Shown here one piece after another: positions 6,993-13,157 of a DNA stretch of 13,467 nt; within the stretch, counting starts at the first letter, position 1; each line of letters begins with the position of its first letter. The notes below the pieces were generated by a model. That model was not told the DNA's origin and searched no databases. It was given only the letters and a program-made list of their open reading frames with translations. The position numbers and the translations under genes were made by a program. Source of the stretch: Donghicola sp036139795 (GTDB lineage Bacteria > Pseudomonadota > Alphaproteobacteria > Rhodobacterales > Rhodobacteraceae); contig JAYZYX010000268.1 in NCBI GenBank assembly GCA_036139795.1, positions 1 through 13,467 on the forward strand. Direction: 5' to 3'.

Positions 6993-7014
6993 ACCTTGCC
7001 CGAAAGGACCTGCC

Positions 7015-7866
7015 ATGTTCGATACCACCATGCGCCGCCTGCCGAACGGGCCGGGCGTCGGCTATAAACCCCAGCACTACAGCGCCCTGATCGCGGACCC
7101 TGCCCCCGTCACATGGCTGGAAATCCACGCCGAGAATTACATGGGCGACGGTGGCCGTCCCTTGGCGCAACTGCGCGCCCTGTCTGAACGCTTCCCGATC
7201 TCGGTCCACGGGGTTGGCCTGTCTATTGGCGGCGAAGGCCCCTTGGACCCTGACCATCTGGCCCGCCTGAAAACCTTGTGCGACTGGCTGAACCCCGCCA
7301 GCTTCTCTGAACATCTGGCATGGTCCACCCATGACAGCGCCTTTCTGAACGATCTGCTGCCCCTGCCCTACACAGACGCCACCCTCAGCCGCATTTGCGA
7401 GCATATCGATCAGGTGCAAGAGACCTTGGGGCGGGAAATGCTGTTGGAAAACCCCTCCAGCTATCTGGCCTTCAGCGAAAGCACGTGGGCCGAGCCGGAT
7501 TTTCTGCGCGAAATCGCCCGCCGCACGGGCTGCGGCCTGCTGCTGGATGTGAACAACGTCTTTGTCAGCGCCACCAATCTGGGCTTTCGCCCGCAGGACT
7601 ATATCGCCGCCTTCCCGCTGGATCGGGTGGGTGAAATCCACCTTGGCGGCCATGACGAAGATCAGGATGACCACGGCGCCCCCTTGCTGATCGACAGCCA
7701 CGGGCGCGAGGTCGCAGATCCGGTCTGGAGCCTTCTGGACATCACCCTTCTGGCCTCTGGCCCCCGCCCCGTGCTGATCGAATGGGACACAGACGTCCCC
7801 GACTGGCCCACCCTCAGCGCCGAGGCCGTCCGCGCCCACCGCTCCCTACAAAAGGTGCTGGCATGA
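7015..7866 (+). CDS. bufB: MNIO-family (DUF692) RiPP-modifying enzyme, BufB-like
   Basis: A 283-aa TIM-barrel multinuclear non-haem iron oxidase, the family of MbnB, TglH and ChrH, which oxidatively rearrange cysteine in precursor peptides. Within bufferin operons it forms thiooxazoles. Family motifs seen in order are GVGYKPQHY (14-22), WLEIHAENYMG (34-44), SVHGVGLSIGG (63-73), SEHLAWS (98-104), LLENPSSY (143-150), LLLDVNNV (175-182), EIHLGGHDED (207-216), DSHG (227-230) and LIEWD (254-258). Likely metal-binding residues include His65, His100, Glu145, Asp178, Asn180, His209, Asp227, His229 and Glu256. All are present, so the enzyme looks active. AAAGGA lies about 7 nt before the ATG. The stop overlaps the bufC start (ATGA). 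Confidence 0.95.
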   Translation: MFDTTMRRLPNGPGVGYKPQHYSALIADPAPVTWLEIHAENYMGDGGRPLAQLRALSERFPISVHGVGLSIGGEGPLDPDHLARLKTLCDWLNPASFSEHLAWSTHDSAFLNDLLPLPYTDATLSRICEHIDQVQETLGREMLLENPSSYLAFSESTWAEPDFLREIARRTGCGLLLDVNNVFVSATNLGFRPQDYIAAFPLDRVGEIHLGGHDEDQDDHGAPLLIDSHGREVADPVWSLLDITLLASGPRPVLIEWDTDVPDWPTLSAEAVRAHRSLQKVLA

Positions 7867-8606
7867 GCATTCAAACCGACTTTCACGCTGGCCTTCTGGA
7901 CGCGGCCAAGCCCGTCCCCAAGGGGCTGACCGATGGCGAAGGTCGCCCCGCTGGCCGTCGCTATTCGGTCTATCGCAACAACGTCGCTGTTTCCCTGCGC
8001 GAGGCGCTGACCACCGGCTTTCCCGTCACCCGCAAGCTGATCGGAGAGCAGAATTTCGACCATGTGGCAGGGCTTTACCTGCGGGCGCACCCGCCAAGTG
8101 ATCCGCGCTTGATGCTGTATGGTGCGGGCTTTCCCAACTTTCTGGCCAGCCTTAGCGCCCTGTCGCATATCGGCTATCTGGCCGATGTGGCGCGGCTGGA
8201 ATTGGCGATCCGCCACAGCTACCACGCCGCAGATGGCAACCCGATTGATGGCAATGCGCTGGCCCATCTGGACCCCGATCAGGTGATGGCCCTGCACCTA
8301 AACCTTGCGCCGTCGGCGCGGGTCTTGCGCTCGCCTTGGCCGGTGCTGTCGATCTGGCAGTTCACACAGGACGCCTCCGTGGGCAAACCCAAAGCCGGCT
8401 CGCAGGATGTGCTGATCACCCGCCCCGCTTTCGATCCCCAGCCGCAGCTTTTACCCACCGGCGGCGCAACCTTCATCAGCGCCCTTGCCACCATGCCCTT
8501 GGGCGACGCCGCCGAGGCTGCCCTGCGCAGCGCCCCCGACTTTGACCCCTCGGCCACTTTGGGCCTGCTGCTTGCTGGCCACGCGTTGGAGATGCCCTCA
8601 TGCTGA
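7863..8606 (+). CDS. bufC: DUF2063 MNIO partner protein, BufC-like
   Basis: A 247-aa protein of the DUF2063 family, often annotated as a putative DNA-binding domain protein but found beside DUF692 enzymes as their peptide-recognition partner. The N-terminal domain carries the signature RRYSVYRNNVAVSLREAL (about 31-48), then FPVTRKLIGEQNF and an LMLYGAGFPNFL segment. The C-terminal half (about 140-247) is the less conserved domain thought to resemble a RiPP recognition element. The start at 7863 was chosen because ATGA overlaps the bufB stop and gives the family N-terminus; an open frame extending to 7782 lies inside bufB and is not real. The stop overlaps the doxX-like gene by 7 bp. Expected role: present the BufA core peptide to BufB. 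Confidence 0.92.
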   Translation: MSIQTDFHAGLLDAAKPVPKGLTDGEGRPAGRRYSVYRNNVAVSLREALTTGFPVTRKLIGEQNFDHVAGLYLRAHPPSDPRLMLYGAGFPNFLASLSALSHIGYLADVARLELAIRHSYHAADGNPIDGNALAHLDPDQVMALHLNLAPSARVLRSPWPVLSIWQFTQDASVGKPKAGSQDVLITRPAFDPQPQLLPTGGATFISALATMPLGDAAEAALRSAPDFDPSATLGLLLAGHALEMPSC

Positions 8607-9121
8607 CACCGATCCAAATCCCACAATCGATCGCACTGAATGGCCTGCCCCTTCTGGCCCGCCTGACATTTGCCGGAACCCTGCTGGTCTATTTCTGGAA
8701 CTCGGCACTGACCAAACTAGGGGACGGCGTGCTCGGCCTTGTGCGCCCGTCATTCAACTCTTACGCGCAAATCTTCCCGCGCCAGATGGAGGTCCTGAAC
8801 TATGATGCCAGCCAACTCGGACTATTCCATTGGGCAGTGGTCATGGCAGGCACCTATGCGGAATTCATTCTGCCCGCGCTGATCATCTTGGGCCTGCTAA
8901 CCCGACTGGCCGCGCTGGGAATGATCGGCTTTGTCGTGGTCCAAAGCCTGACCGACATCGTCGGCCATCACGTGCCTTTCGGCGCTTGGTTCGATGCGGC
9001 CTCGGACGCGCCCATCGCGGACCAGCGCGCCCTTTGGGTTTACCTTCTGGTGACCCTCATCGCCTTGGGCGGCGGCCCGCTGTCGCTGGACCGCCTTCTA
9101 TTTCAAAGAAAATCCGCCTGA
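8600..9121 (+). CDS. DoxX-family membrane protein, last gene of the bufferin operon
   Basis: A 173-aa integral membrane protein with about four predicted segments: residues 17-40 (PLLARLTFAGTLLVYFW), 75-98, 103-125 and 145-168. The pattern fits DoxX/DoxD-like proteins, which commonly accompany DUF692/DUF2063/DUF2282 genes. Its role in bufferin pathways is not established; electron supply to the enzyme or a membrane or export function are possibilities. GGAG lies 8 nt before the ATG, and the start lies inside the last codons of bufC, implying coupling. The 3' end overlaps the convergent arsC-like gene by 19 bp, so no separate terminator fits between them. Confidence 0.9.
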   Translation: MLTPIQIPQSIALNGLPLLARLTFAGTLLVYFWNSALTKLGDGVLGLVRPSFNSYAQIFPRQMEVLNYDASQLGLFHWAVVMAGTYAEFILPALIILGLLTRLAALGMIGFVVVQSLTDIVGHHVPFGAWFDAASDAPIADQRALWVYLLVTLIALGGGPLSLDRLLFQRKSA

Positions 9122-9414
9122 ACGTCCTTGGCCCATCCCAGCCACATGCGGTCCCCGTCCACGATCAACGGGCGCTTCATCAGGCTGGGATGCTCTGCGA
9201 TCAGCTCTAGAACAGGGCGCGCACGGGACGCCTCATCCAACTGCCGCCACGTGGTGCTGGACCGGTTCGCCAGCTTGTCCCCGAAGATCTCAAAGGCTTT
9301 TTCCAGCATCTCGGCCGGAACTCCGTCTTTGCGCACATCCATAAATGTCGCCTCTGGTATTGCCTTAATCGCCTTTCGGCAGGTGTCGCAGGTTTTCAGC
9401 CCATAGATGAACAT
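9103..9414 (-). CDS. ArsC/YffB-like thioredoxin-fold reductase family protein
   Basis: A 103-aa protein of the ArsC-like family (YffB/Spx/ArsC superfamily). The N-terminus reads MFIYGLKTCDTCRKA with Cys9 and Cys12. KRPLIVDGDRMWLGW in the C-terminal part matches the conserved RPl...g....g block, and ANRSSTTWRQL is the central helix start. True arsenate reductases need further arginines, and YffB-type members have no settled substrate, so the arsenate label is not secure. AGGAGA lies 5 nt before the ATG at 9414. No ars genes are adjacent. It is convergent with the bufferin operon, sharing 19 bp at the 3' ends. Confidence 0.92.
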   Translation of the reverse strand: MFIYGLKTCDTCRKAIKAIPEATFMDVRKDGVPAEMLEKAFEIFGDKLANRSSTTWRQLDEASRARPVLELIAEHPSLMKRPLIVDGDRMWLGWAKDVQADFL

Positions 9415-9576
9415 CGGTTTCTCCTAATTTTTCCGCGTTTGTGAAGATGTGACCTAATTTGCAAGGTTGTTTCGCTTGCTTTTTACACAGGGCATGCAAC
9501 GTTAAGGGTGTAGCTTCATCCTGCAACGCTGCGTTTCTAGATTCGTTGTGTTGTCCTTTGAACGTTACGCCAAGGC

Positions 9577-9592
9577 CTCCGGCACGCCGGAG
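9577..9592 (+). promoter_or_regulatory. stem-loop in the cold-shock gene leader
   Basis: CTCCGG (9577-9582) and CCGGAG (9587-9592) form a 6-bp stem with the 4-nt loop CACG, 11 bp before the AAGGAG ribosome-binding site. It lies in the presumed 5' untranslated region of the csp gene and might affect temperature-dependent translation or stability. Only the hairpin is seen; the function is inferred. Confidence 0.5.
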
Positions 9593-9618
9593 AAGACGAC
9601 TAGAAGGAGTAAGGGGCT

Positions 9619-9825
9619 ATGCCCACAGGAACCGTCAAGTGGTTCAACACCACCAAAGGCTATGGCTTTATCGCACCTGATGGGGGCGGCAAGGACGTAT
9701 TTGTTCACATTTCGGCAGTCGAGCGGTCTGGCCTGACCGGTCTGGCCGACAATCAAAAAGTAGAATTCGAGATGAAAGAAGGCCGCGATGGGCGTGCCAT
9801 GGCTGGCGATCTGAAACTCGTCTAA
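9619..9825 (+). CDS. cold-shock domain protein (CspA family)
   Basis: A 68-aa single cold-shock domain protein, a small RNA/ssDNA-binding OB fold that melts mRNA secondary structure. RNP1 is KGYGFIAP (residues 13-20) and RNP2 is VFVHIS (27-32), both intact. The opening TGTVKWFN is the family signature. The ATG at 9619 has AAGGAG at 9604-9609. The leader of about 200 bp between the arsC-like gene and this start contains a stem-loop but no confident promoter. It is followed by a terminator. The specific paralogue cannot be named, and cold induction is not shown by sequence alone. Confidence 0.97.
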   Translation: MPTGTVKWFNTTKGYGFIAPDGGGKDVFVHISAVERSGLTGLADNQKVEFEMKEGRDGRAMAGDLKLV

Positions 9826-9857
9826 GGCGAACATCTCGCGTCTGTTGACCAAAGCGC

Positions 9858-9890
9858 ATAGCCGAGGCGTGTGAATGCCTCGGTTATTTC
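9858..9890 (+). terminator. terminator between csp and folA
   Basis: An 11-bp stem with one G-U pair (9858-9868 with 9877-9887; core CCGAGGC/GCCTCGG) and an 8-nt loop is followed by a T-rich stretch (TTATTTCCATTTT). It is 32 bp past the csp stop. No T run lies on the minus-strand side, so it mainly serves csp, though it may also protect the folA 3' end. Confidence 0.75.
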
Positions 9891-9909
9891 CATTTTGGCG
9901 ATGCGACAG

Positions 9910-10386
9910 TTACCGGCGCAGTAGTTCCCGAACCGTGCAGACTGGGTCTTCGGTCCGCAGCACCGTGCGGCCAAGCTCGCGCCATTCTGCATCCGGGACC
10001 TCGGGGAACCAGGTATCGGCACCGTCGACCTCGGTCTCGACCTCGGTGATCAGCAAGCGATCGGCCAGAGGCAGCATCTCTTTATAGATGCGCGCACCGC
10101 CCATCCCGTAGATGCGGCGATGAGCGTGCTGTTCGGCCAGCGCAATCGCCGCCTCAAGCGATGAGACCACATGCTCGGCCTCTGCCCCGCGGGTGGATAC
10201 CACGATATTCAGACGGTTTTTCAATGGCTTGAACGGCAGGCTTTCCCACGTGTTGCGCCCCATGATGACGGCGGCACCACTGGTTTCGCGCTGAAAGAAC
10301 TTCAAATCCTCGGGCGCGTGCCACGGGATGGTGTTGTCCTTGCCAATGGCCCCGTTGCGGTCGCGGGCAACAATCAGACTGATCAT
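9910..10386 (-). CDS. folA: dihydrofolate reductase
   Basis: A 158-aa DHFR that reduces dihydrofolate to tetrahydrofolate with NADPH. Motifs are LIVARDRNGAIGKDNTIPW (residues 4-22), the catalytic acid Asp27 in APEDLKFF, the NADPH-binding GRNTWES and YGMGGARIYKE, and a C-terminal DTWFPE strand. The length is typical. The ATG at 10384-10386 overlaps the TGA of thyA (ATGA), so translation is coupled. The pairing is functional: ThyA oxidises methylene-tetrahydrofolate to dihydrofolate and FolA recycles it. Confidence 0.98.
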   Translation of the reverse strand: MISLIVARDRNGAIGKDNTIPWHAPEDLKFFQRETSGAAVIMGRNTWESLPFKPLKNRLNIVVSTRGAEAEHVVSSLEAAIALAEQHAHRRIYGMGGARIYKEMLPLADRLLITEVETEVDGADTWFPEVPDAEWRELGRTVLRTEDPVCTVRELLRR

Positions 10387-11162
10387 ACGGCCACAGGCGC
10401 CTTGATCGCCGGATCGGGATCATAGCCCACCACTTCGAAATCCTCATATTTGAAATCAAAGATCGAGGTCACACGACGGCGGATCTTCATCTCCGGCAGC
10501 GCCTTGGGCGTGCGCGACAGCTGCAACTGCACCTGATCCATGTGGTTCGAATAGATATGCGCGTCGCCAATAGTGTGCACGAAATCGCCAACCTCATAGC
10601 CTGTCACATGGGCCAGCATTTGTAGTAGCAGCGCATAAGAGGCGATGTTGAACGGCACCCCGAGGAACATATCGGCCGAGCGTTGATACAGTTGCAAATG
10701 CAGCTTGCCGCCAAGCACCCGCACCTGCCACATGGTGTGGCACGGGGGCAGCGCCATGTTCGGCACATCCACCGGATTCCACGCGGAAACCAGCATCCGG
10801 CGGCTGTCGGGGCTGTTCTGGATCATGTCGATCAGGTTGGTGATCTGGTCCACACCGCCGAAATCACGCCACTGCTTGCCGTAGACGGGGCCAAGATCGC
10901 CCTGTTCATCGGCCCATTCGTCCCAGATCGAGACGCCGTTTTCCTTCAGATAGGTGATGTTGGTGTCACCCGACAGGAACCACAGCAGCTCATGGATAAT
11001 GGATTTCAGGTGCAGCTTCTTGGTGGTTACCAGCGGAAAGCCTTCAGCCAATGGATACCGCTGTTGCATCCCGAAATAGCAGATGGTGCCGGTGCCGGTC
11101 CGGTCCGTCGATTCCACCCCGTGATCCAGAATGGTCTGCAAAGCCTCATGATACTGGCGCAC
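10383..11162 (-). CDS. thyA: thymidylate synthase
   Basis: A 259-aa ThyA that methylates dUMP to dTMP using methylene-tetrahydrofolate. Landmarks are DRTGTGT (20-26), FPLVTTKK, the HELLWFLSGDTN block, GPVYGKQWRDFGG, the catalytic Cys141 in LPPCHTMWQ, QLYQRSADMFLGVPFNIASYA and the C-terminal IKAPVAV. The start chosen is GTG at 11160-11162. GGAGAG lies about 6 nt upstream, and translation then opens MRQYHEALQ, matching the family N-terminus. The open frame continues to an ATG at 11264, but the extra 34 residues have no family likeness. First gene of the thyA-folA unit, divergent from gloA across about 190 bp. Confidence 0.98.
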   Translation of the reverse strand: MRQYHEALQTILDHGVESTDRTGTGTICYFGMQQRYPLAEGFPLVTTKKLHLKSIIHELLWFLSGDTNITYLKENGVSIWDEWADEQGDLGPVYGKQWRDFGGVDQITNLIDMIQNSPDSRRMLVSAWNPVDVPNMALPPCHTMWQVRVLGGKLHLQLYQRSADMFLGVPFNIASYALLLQMLAHVTGYEVGDFVHTIGDAHIYSNHMDQVQLQLSRTPKALPEMKIRRRVTSIFDFKYEDFEVVGYDPDPAIKAPVAV

Positions 11163-11348
11163 CGTGCTCTCTCCGCCGCTGTTTCCTTGGGTCTGTCTTA
11201 CAAACTGTGGGCAGGGAATCAAAGTGCTTCCACGATATGTTGACGAACACGCCATTCCGCACACCGGAAATTTCGCCGCCGCCCCTTTGCGTGGGGCCTG
11301 CCGCGCCTTAGGTTGTCCGACAAGTCATACGCTAACAGGAGAGTTCCG

Positions 11349-11777
11349 ATGGGTATCCGTTACCTGCACACCATGGTCCGCGTGAAGGATCTTGAGAAAT
11401 CGATGGCCTTCTTTTCCCTGCTAGGTCTGAAACAGACCCGTCGCTCGGACTATGAAAAAGGGCGCTTTTCCCTCGTGTTCATGGCGCCGGAAGGGCAAGA
11501 AGACTGCCCGGTCGAGCTGACCTATAACTGGGATGGAGACGATGGCCTGCCTTCTGACAGCCGCCACTTCGGGCATTTGGCCTATCGGGTGCCGAACATC
11601 TACGAGATGTGCCAGCATCTGATGGACAATGGCGTTACCATCAACCGCCCGCCCCGCGACGGGCACATGGCGTTTGTACGTTCCCCCGACAACATCTCGA
11701 TCGAGTTGCTGCAAGAGGGTGATGCCCTGCCCCCGCAAGAGCCGTGGGCCAGCATGGAGAACACCGGACACTGGTAA
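11349..11777 (+). CDS. gloA: lactoylglutathione lyase (glyoxalase I)
   Basis: A 142-aa glyoxalase I that converts the methylglyoxal-glutathione hemithioacetal to S-lactoylglutathione in detoxification. The four metal ligands expected from E. coli GloA are visible: His7 in RYLHTMVRV, Glu56 in PVELTYNW, His76 in FGHLAYRV and Glu119 in ISIELLQE. The two beta-alpha-beta-beta-beta modules are present. The ATG at 11349 was chosen because AGGAGAG lies about 6 nt upstream; the ATG at 11313 has no such site. It is monocistronic and convergent with the MarR gene. Confidence 0.95.
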   Translation: MGIRYLHTMVRVKDLEKSMAFFSLLGLKQTRRSDYEKGRFSLVFMAPEGQEDCPVELTYNWDGDDGLPSDSRHFGHLAYRVPNIYEMCQHLMDNGVTINRPPRDGHMAFVRSPDNISIELLQEGDALPPQEPWASMENTGHW

Positions 11778-11790
11778 CCGGCACTCTCGG

Positions 11791-11816
11791 GAAAGGGTCC
11801 AATCAGGGGCCCTTTC
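11791..11816. terminator. hairpin between convergent gloA and marR genes
   Basis: GAAAGGG (11791-11797) pairs with CCCTTTC (11810-11816), with further CC/GG pairing inside and a short loop. It is immediately next to the MarR stop codon and 13 bp past gloA. No clear T run follows on either strand, so it may be a weak bidirectional terminator or a 3' stabiliser. Confidence 0.5.
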
Positions 11817-12314
11817 TTAGTAAATGTAGCGGATCTGATCGCCCCAATAGCGTTCCACCCGTTTCAGGGCCCCCGCAATGGTGTCGATGCCATCCATATC
11901 CAGGACCGCGCGTTTTTGCAGGCCGCTGGCGTGACGCTGGAACAGTTCGGCCACCACATCGCGCACCTCGCGCCCGCGCTGGGTCAGACGCACCCGCACC
12001 GAGCGGCGGTCCATCTCGCAACGCTGATGGTGCATATAGCCCATCTCGACCAGTTTTTTCAGGTTATAGCTGACGTTGCTGCCCTGATAGTAACCGCGGC
12101 TTTTCAATTCGCCTGCCGTCACTTCGTTATCGCCGATATTGAACAGCAACAGGCCCTGAACCGCGTTCAGTTCCAGCACGTTCAGCCGTTCGAATTCGTC
12201 CTTGATCACATCCAGCAACAACCGGTGCAGCCGTTCGACCAGCGACAGGGTGTCCAGATAGCGCGCGATATAGGTTTGGTCGGCCGAGGCAGCCGGCGGC
12301 GCATGCATCATCAT
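11817..12314 (-). CDS. MarR-family transcriptional regulator, LdtR-like
   Basis: A 165-aa winged-helix dimeric regulator. The N-terminal helix YLDTLSLVERLHRLLLDVIKDEFER (20-43) forms the dimer arm. The DNA-binding part includes VTAGELKSRGYYQGSNVSYNLKKLVEMGY (65-93), with a recognition helix near GSNVSYNLKKL, and the wing carries DRRSVRVRLT (102-111). This sequence closely resembles, from memory, LdtR of Liberibacter and related alphaproteobacterial proteins linked to L,D-transpeptidase and cell-wall control; that target is not shown here. The ATG at 12314 is the first of three consecutive ATG codons, with GGAG 10 nt upstream inside an inverted repeat. The dyads upstream suggest autoregulation. 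Confidence 0.94.
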   Translation of the reverse strand: MMMHAPPAASADQTYIARYLDTLSLVERLHRLLLDVIKDEFERLNVLELNAVQGLLLFNIGDNEVTAGELKSRGYYQGSNVSYNLKKLVEMGYMHHQRCEMDRRSVRVRLTQRGREVRDVVAELFQRHASGLQKRAVLDMDGIDTIAGALKRVERYWGDQIRYIY

Positions 12315-12323
12315 CTTTCGATC

Positions 12324-12359
12324 TCCGCTCAGTGGGTTGATGAGGACACACTGAGCGGA
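12324..12359. promoter_or_regulatory. 11-bp inverted repeat covering the marR ribosome-binding site
   Basis: TCCGCTCAGTG (12324-12334) and CACTGAGCGGA (12349-12359) are perfect arms with a 14-nt spacer, 10 bp from the marR start codon. In the minus-strand transcript the downstream arm contains most of the GGAG ribosome-binding site, so the hairpin could hide it. As DNA it may be a regulator site. Confidence 0.65.
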
Positions 12360-12363
12360 ATTG

Positions 12364-12375
12364 CCGAATATTCGG
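12364..12375. promoter_or_regulatory. 12-bp palindrome, candidate MarR operator
   Basis: CCGAATATTCGG is a perfect palindrome in the gap between sdhE and the MarR gene, 50 bp before the MarR start. MarR proteins usually bind such dyads near their own promoters, so autoregulation is a reasonable inference. Confidence 0.5.
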
Positions 12376-12407
12376 TTAAATCGTGCGAAAGATGGCTAAA
12401 ATGCGGC

Positions 12408-12680
12408 CTATTTCTTGAAATTCAGGTCTTTCGCGATGTCCGTGACCAGATCCAGATACTGCGCCGGTGTCGGCGCCTGACCGCTAACCCACTGATAAAG
12501 ATCGTGATCGTTCTCTTCCAGCAGCGCCTCATAAAGGTCCAGCGCGGGGGCATCCAGATCGGACATACGGTTGTCCGCATAGGCCATCAGGATCAGGTCC
12601 ATCTCTTTGATGCCACGGCGCATGGACCGCATTTTCAGACGCTTCAGACGGGTTTCGCGGTCTTCTGTGATCTGGGTCAC
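12408..12680 (-). CDS. sdhE: FAD assembly factor SdhE
   Basis: A 90-aa SdhE (DUF339) protein that helps attach FAD covalently to the succinate dehydrogenase flavoprotein. The diagnostic RGxxE motif is RGIKE (residues 22-26) inside RSMRRGIKEMDLILMAYAD. LYEALLEENDHDLYQWVSG is the conserved second half. The start codon is GTG at 12678-12680, preceded 8 nt upstream by AAGGAGAG, which lies in the last codons of the XRE gene. The gap between the two genes is 4 bp, indicating one transcript and probable coupling. Confidence 0.95.
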   Translation of the reverse strand: MTQITEDRETRLKRLKMRSMRRGIKEMDLILMAYADNRMSDLDAPALDLYEALLEENDHDLYQWVSGQAPTPAQYLDLVTDIAKDLNFKK

Positions 12681-12684
12681 GGGC

Positions 12685-13068
12685 TCAGCTCTCCTTCAGG
12701 GCGGCACGCAGCCGCTTTTCCAGTCGGGCCAGCTTGTCGCCACTGCTTTTGATCTGGGTGCGCAAGTCACGCAGCTCCCCAAGCAGTTCGCTGACCTCAG
12801 GAGCGATGTCCTCTTCTTCGGGCGGCCCGTCAAGCCCATCCCCCTCACCATTGAGCAGCCACATCAGCGAAACGTTCAGCAAACCTGCCATCATTTGCAG
12901 CTTGTTGGCGCGAGGCTCGTTCAGGTCCTGCTCCCAACTTTGCAATGTTCCCAACTTGATACCCATTCGGCGGGCCAATTGTGCCTGTGTCATTCCGGCG
13001 GCTTCGCGGGCGGCTGCCACGCGATCGCCAAAAGTTGCGGCATCTTCGCTATACCAGTTGTCGTTCAT
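12685..13068 (-). CDS. XRE-family helix-turn-helix regulator with C-terminal coiled coil
   Basis: A 127-aa protein with a Cro/C1-type HTH at about residues 13-73. FGDRVAAAREAAGMTQAQLARRMGIKLGTLQSWEQDLNEPRANKL shows the canonical TQAQLA and the recognition helix TLQSWE. An acidic linker follows (PPEEEDIAPE, 82-91), then a charged heptad-like helix (about 91-124), likely a coiled coil. The ATG at 13068 follows AAGGA 6 nt upstream; an ATG 24 codons earlier has no such site. It is upstream of sdhE in the same unit and divergent from the aminotransferase gene. Its targets are unknown. Confidence 0.93.
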   Translation of the reverse strand: MNDNWYSEDAATFGDRVAAAREAAGMTQAQLARRMGIKLGTLQSWEQDLNEPRANKLQMMAGLLNVSLMWLLNGEGDGLDGPPEEEDIAPEVSELLGELRDLRTQIKSSGDKLARLEKRLRAALKES

Positions 13069-13157
13069 CTGTTGTCCTTCCTGCGAACCCGCTTGATCGA
13101 CTTTCTGAGGCAGACTAGGACAGTTGCACCTAAGGTTCAAATCGCCGGAGTTCGCGT

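Noticed and set aside
6832..7839. 335-codon minus-strand frame over bufA and bufB
   Set aside because: The plus strand carries the conserved MNIO motifs; the antisense translation is low-complexity without a domain.
11163..11348. N-terminal extension of ThyA up to an ATG at 11264
   Set aside because: The extra residues have no family similarity, whereas the GTG at 11162 has a good ribosome-binding site and gives the standard N-terminus.
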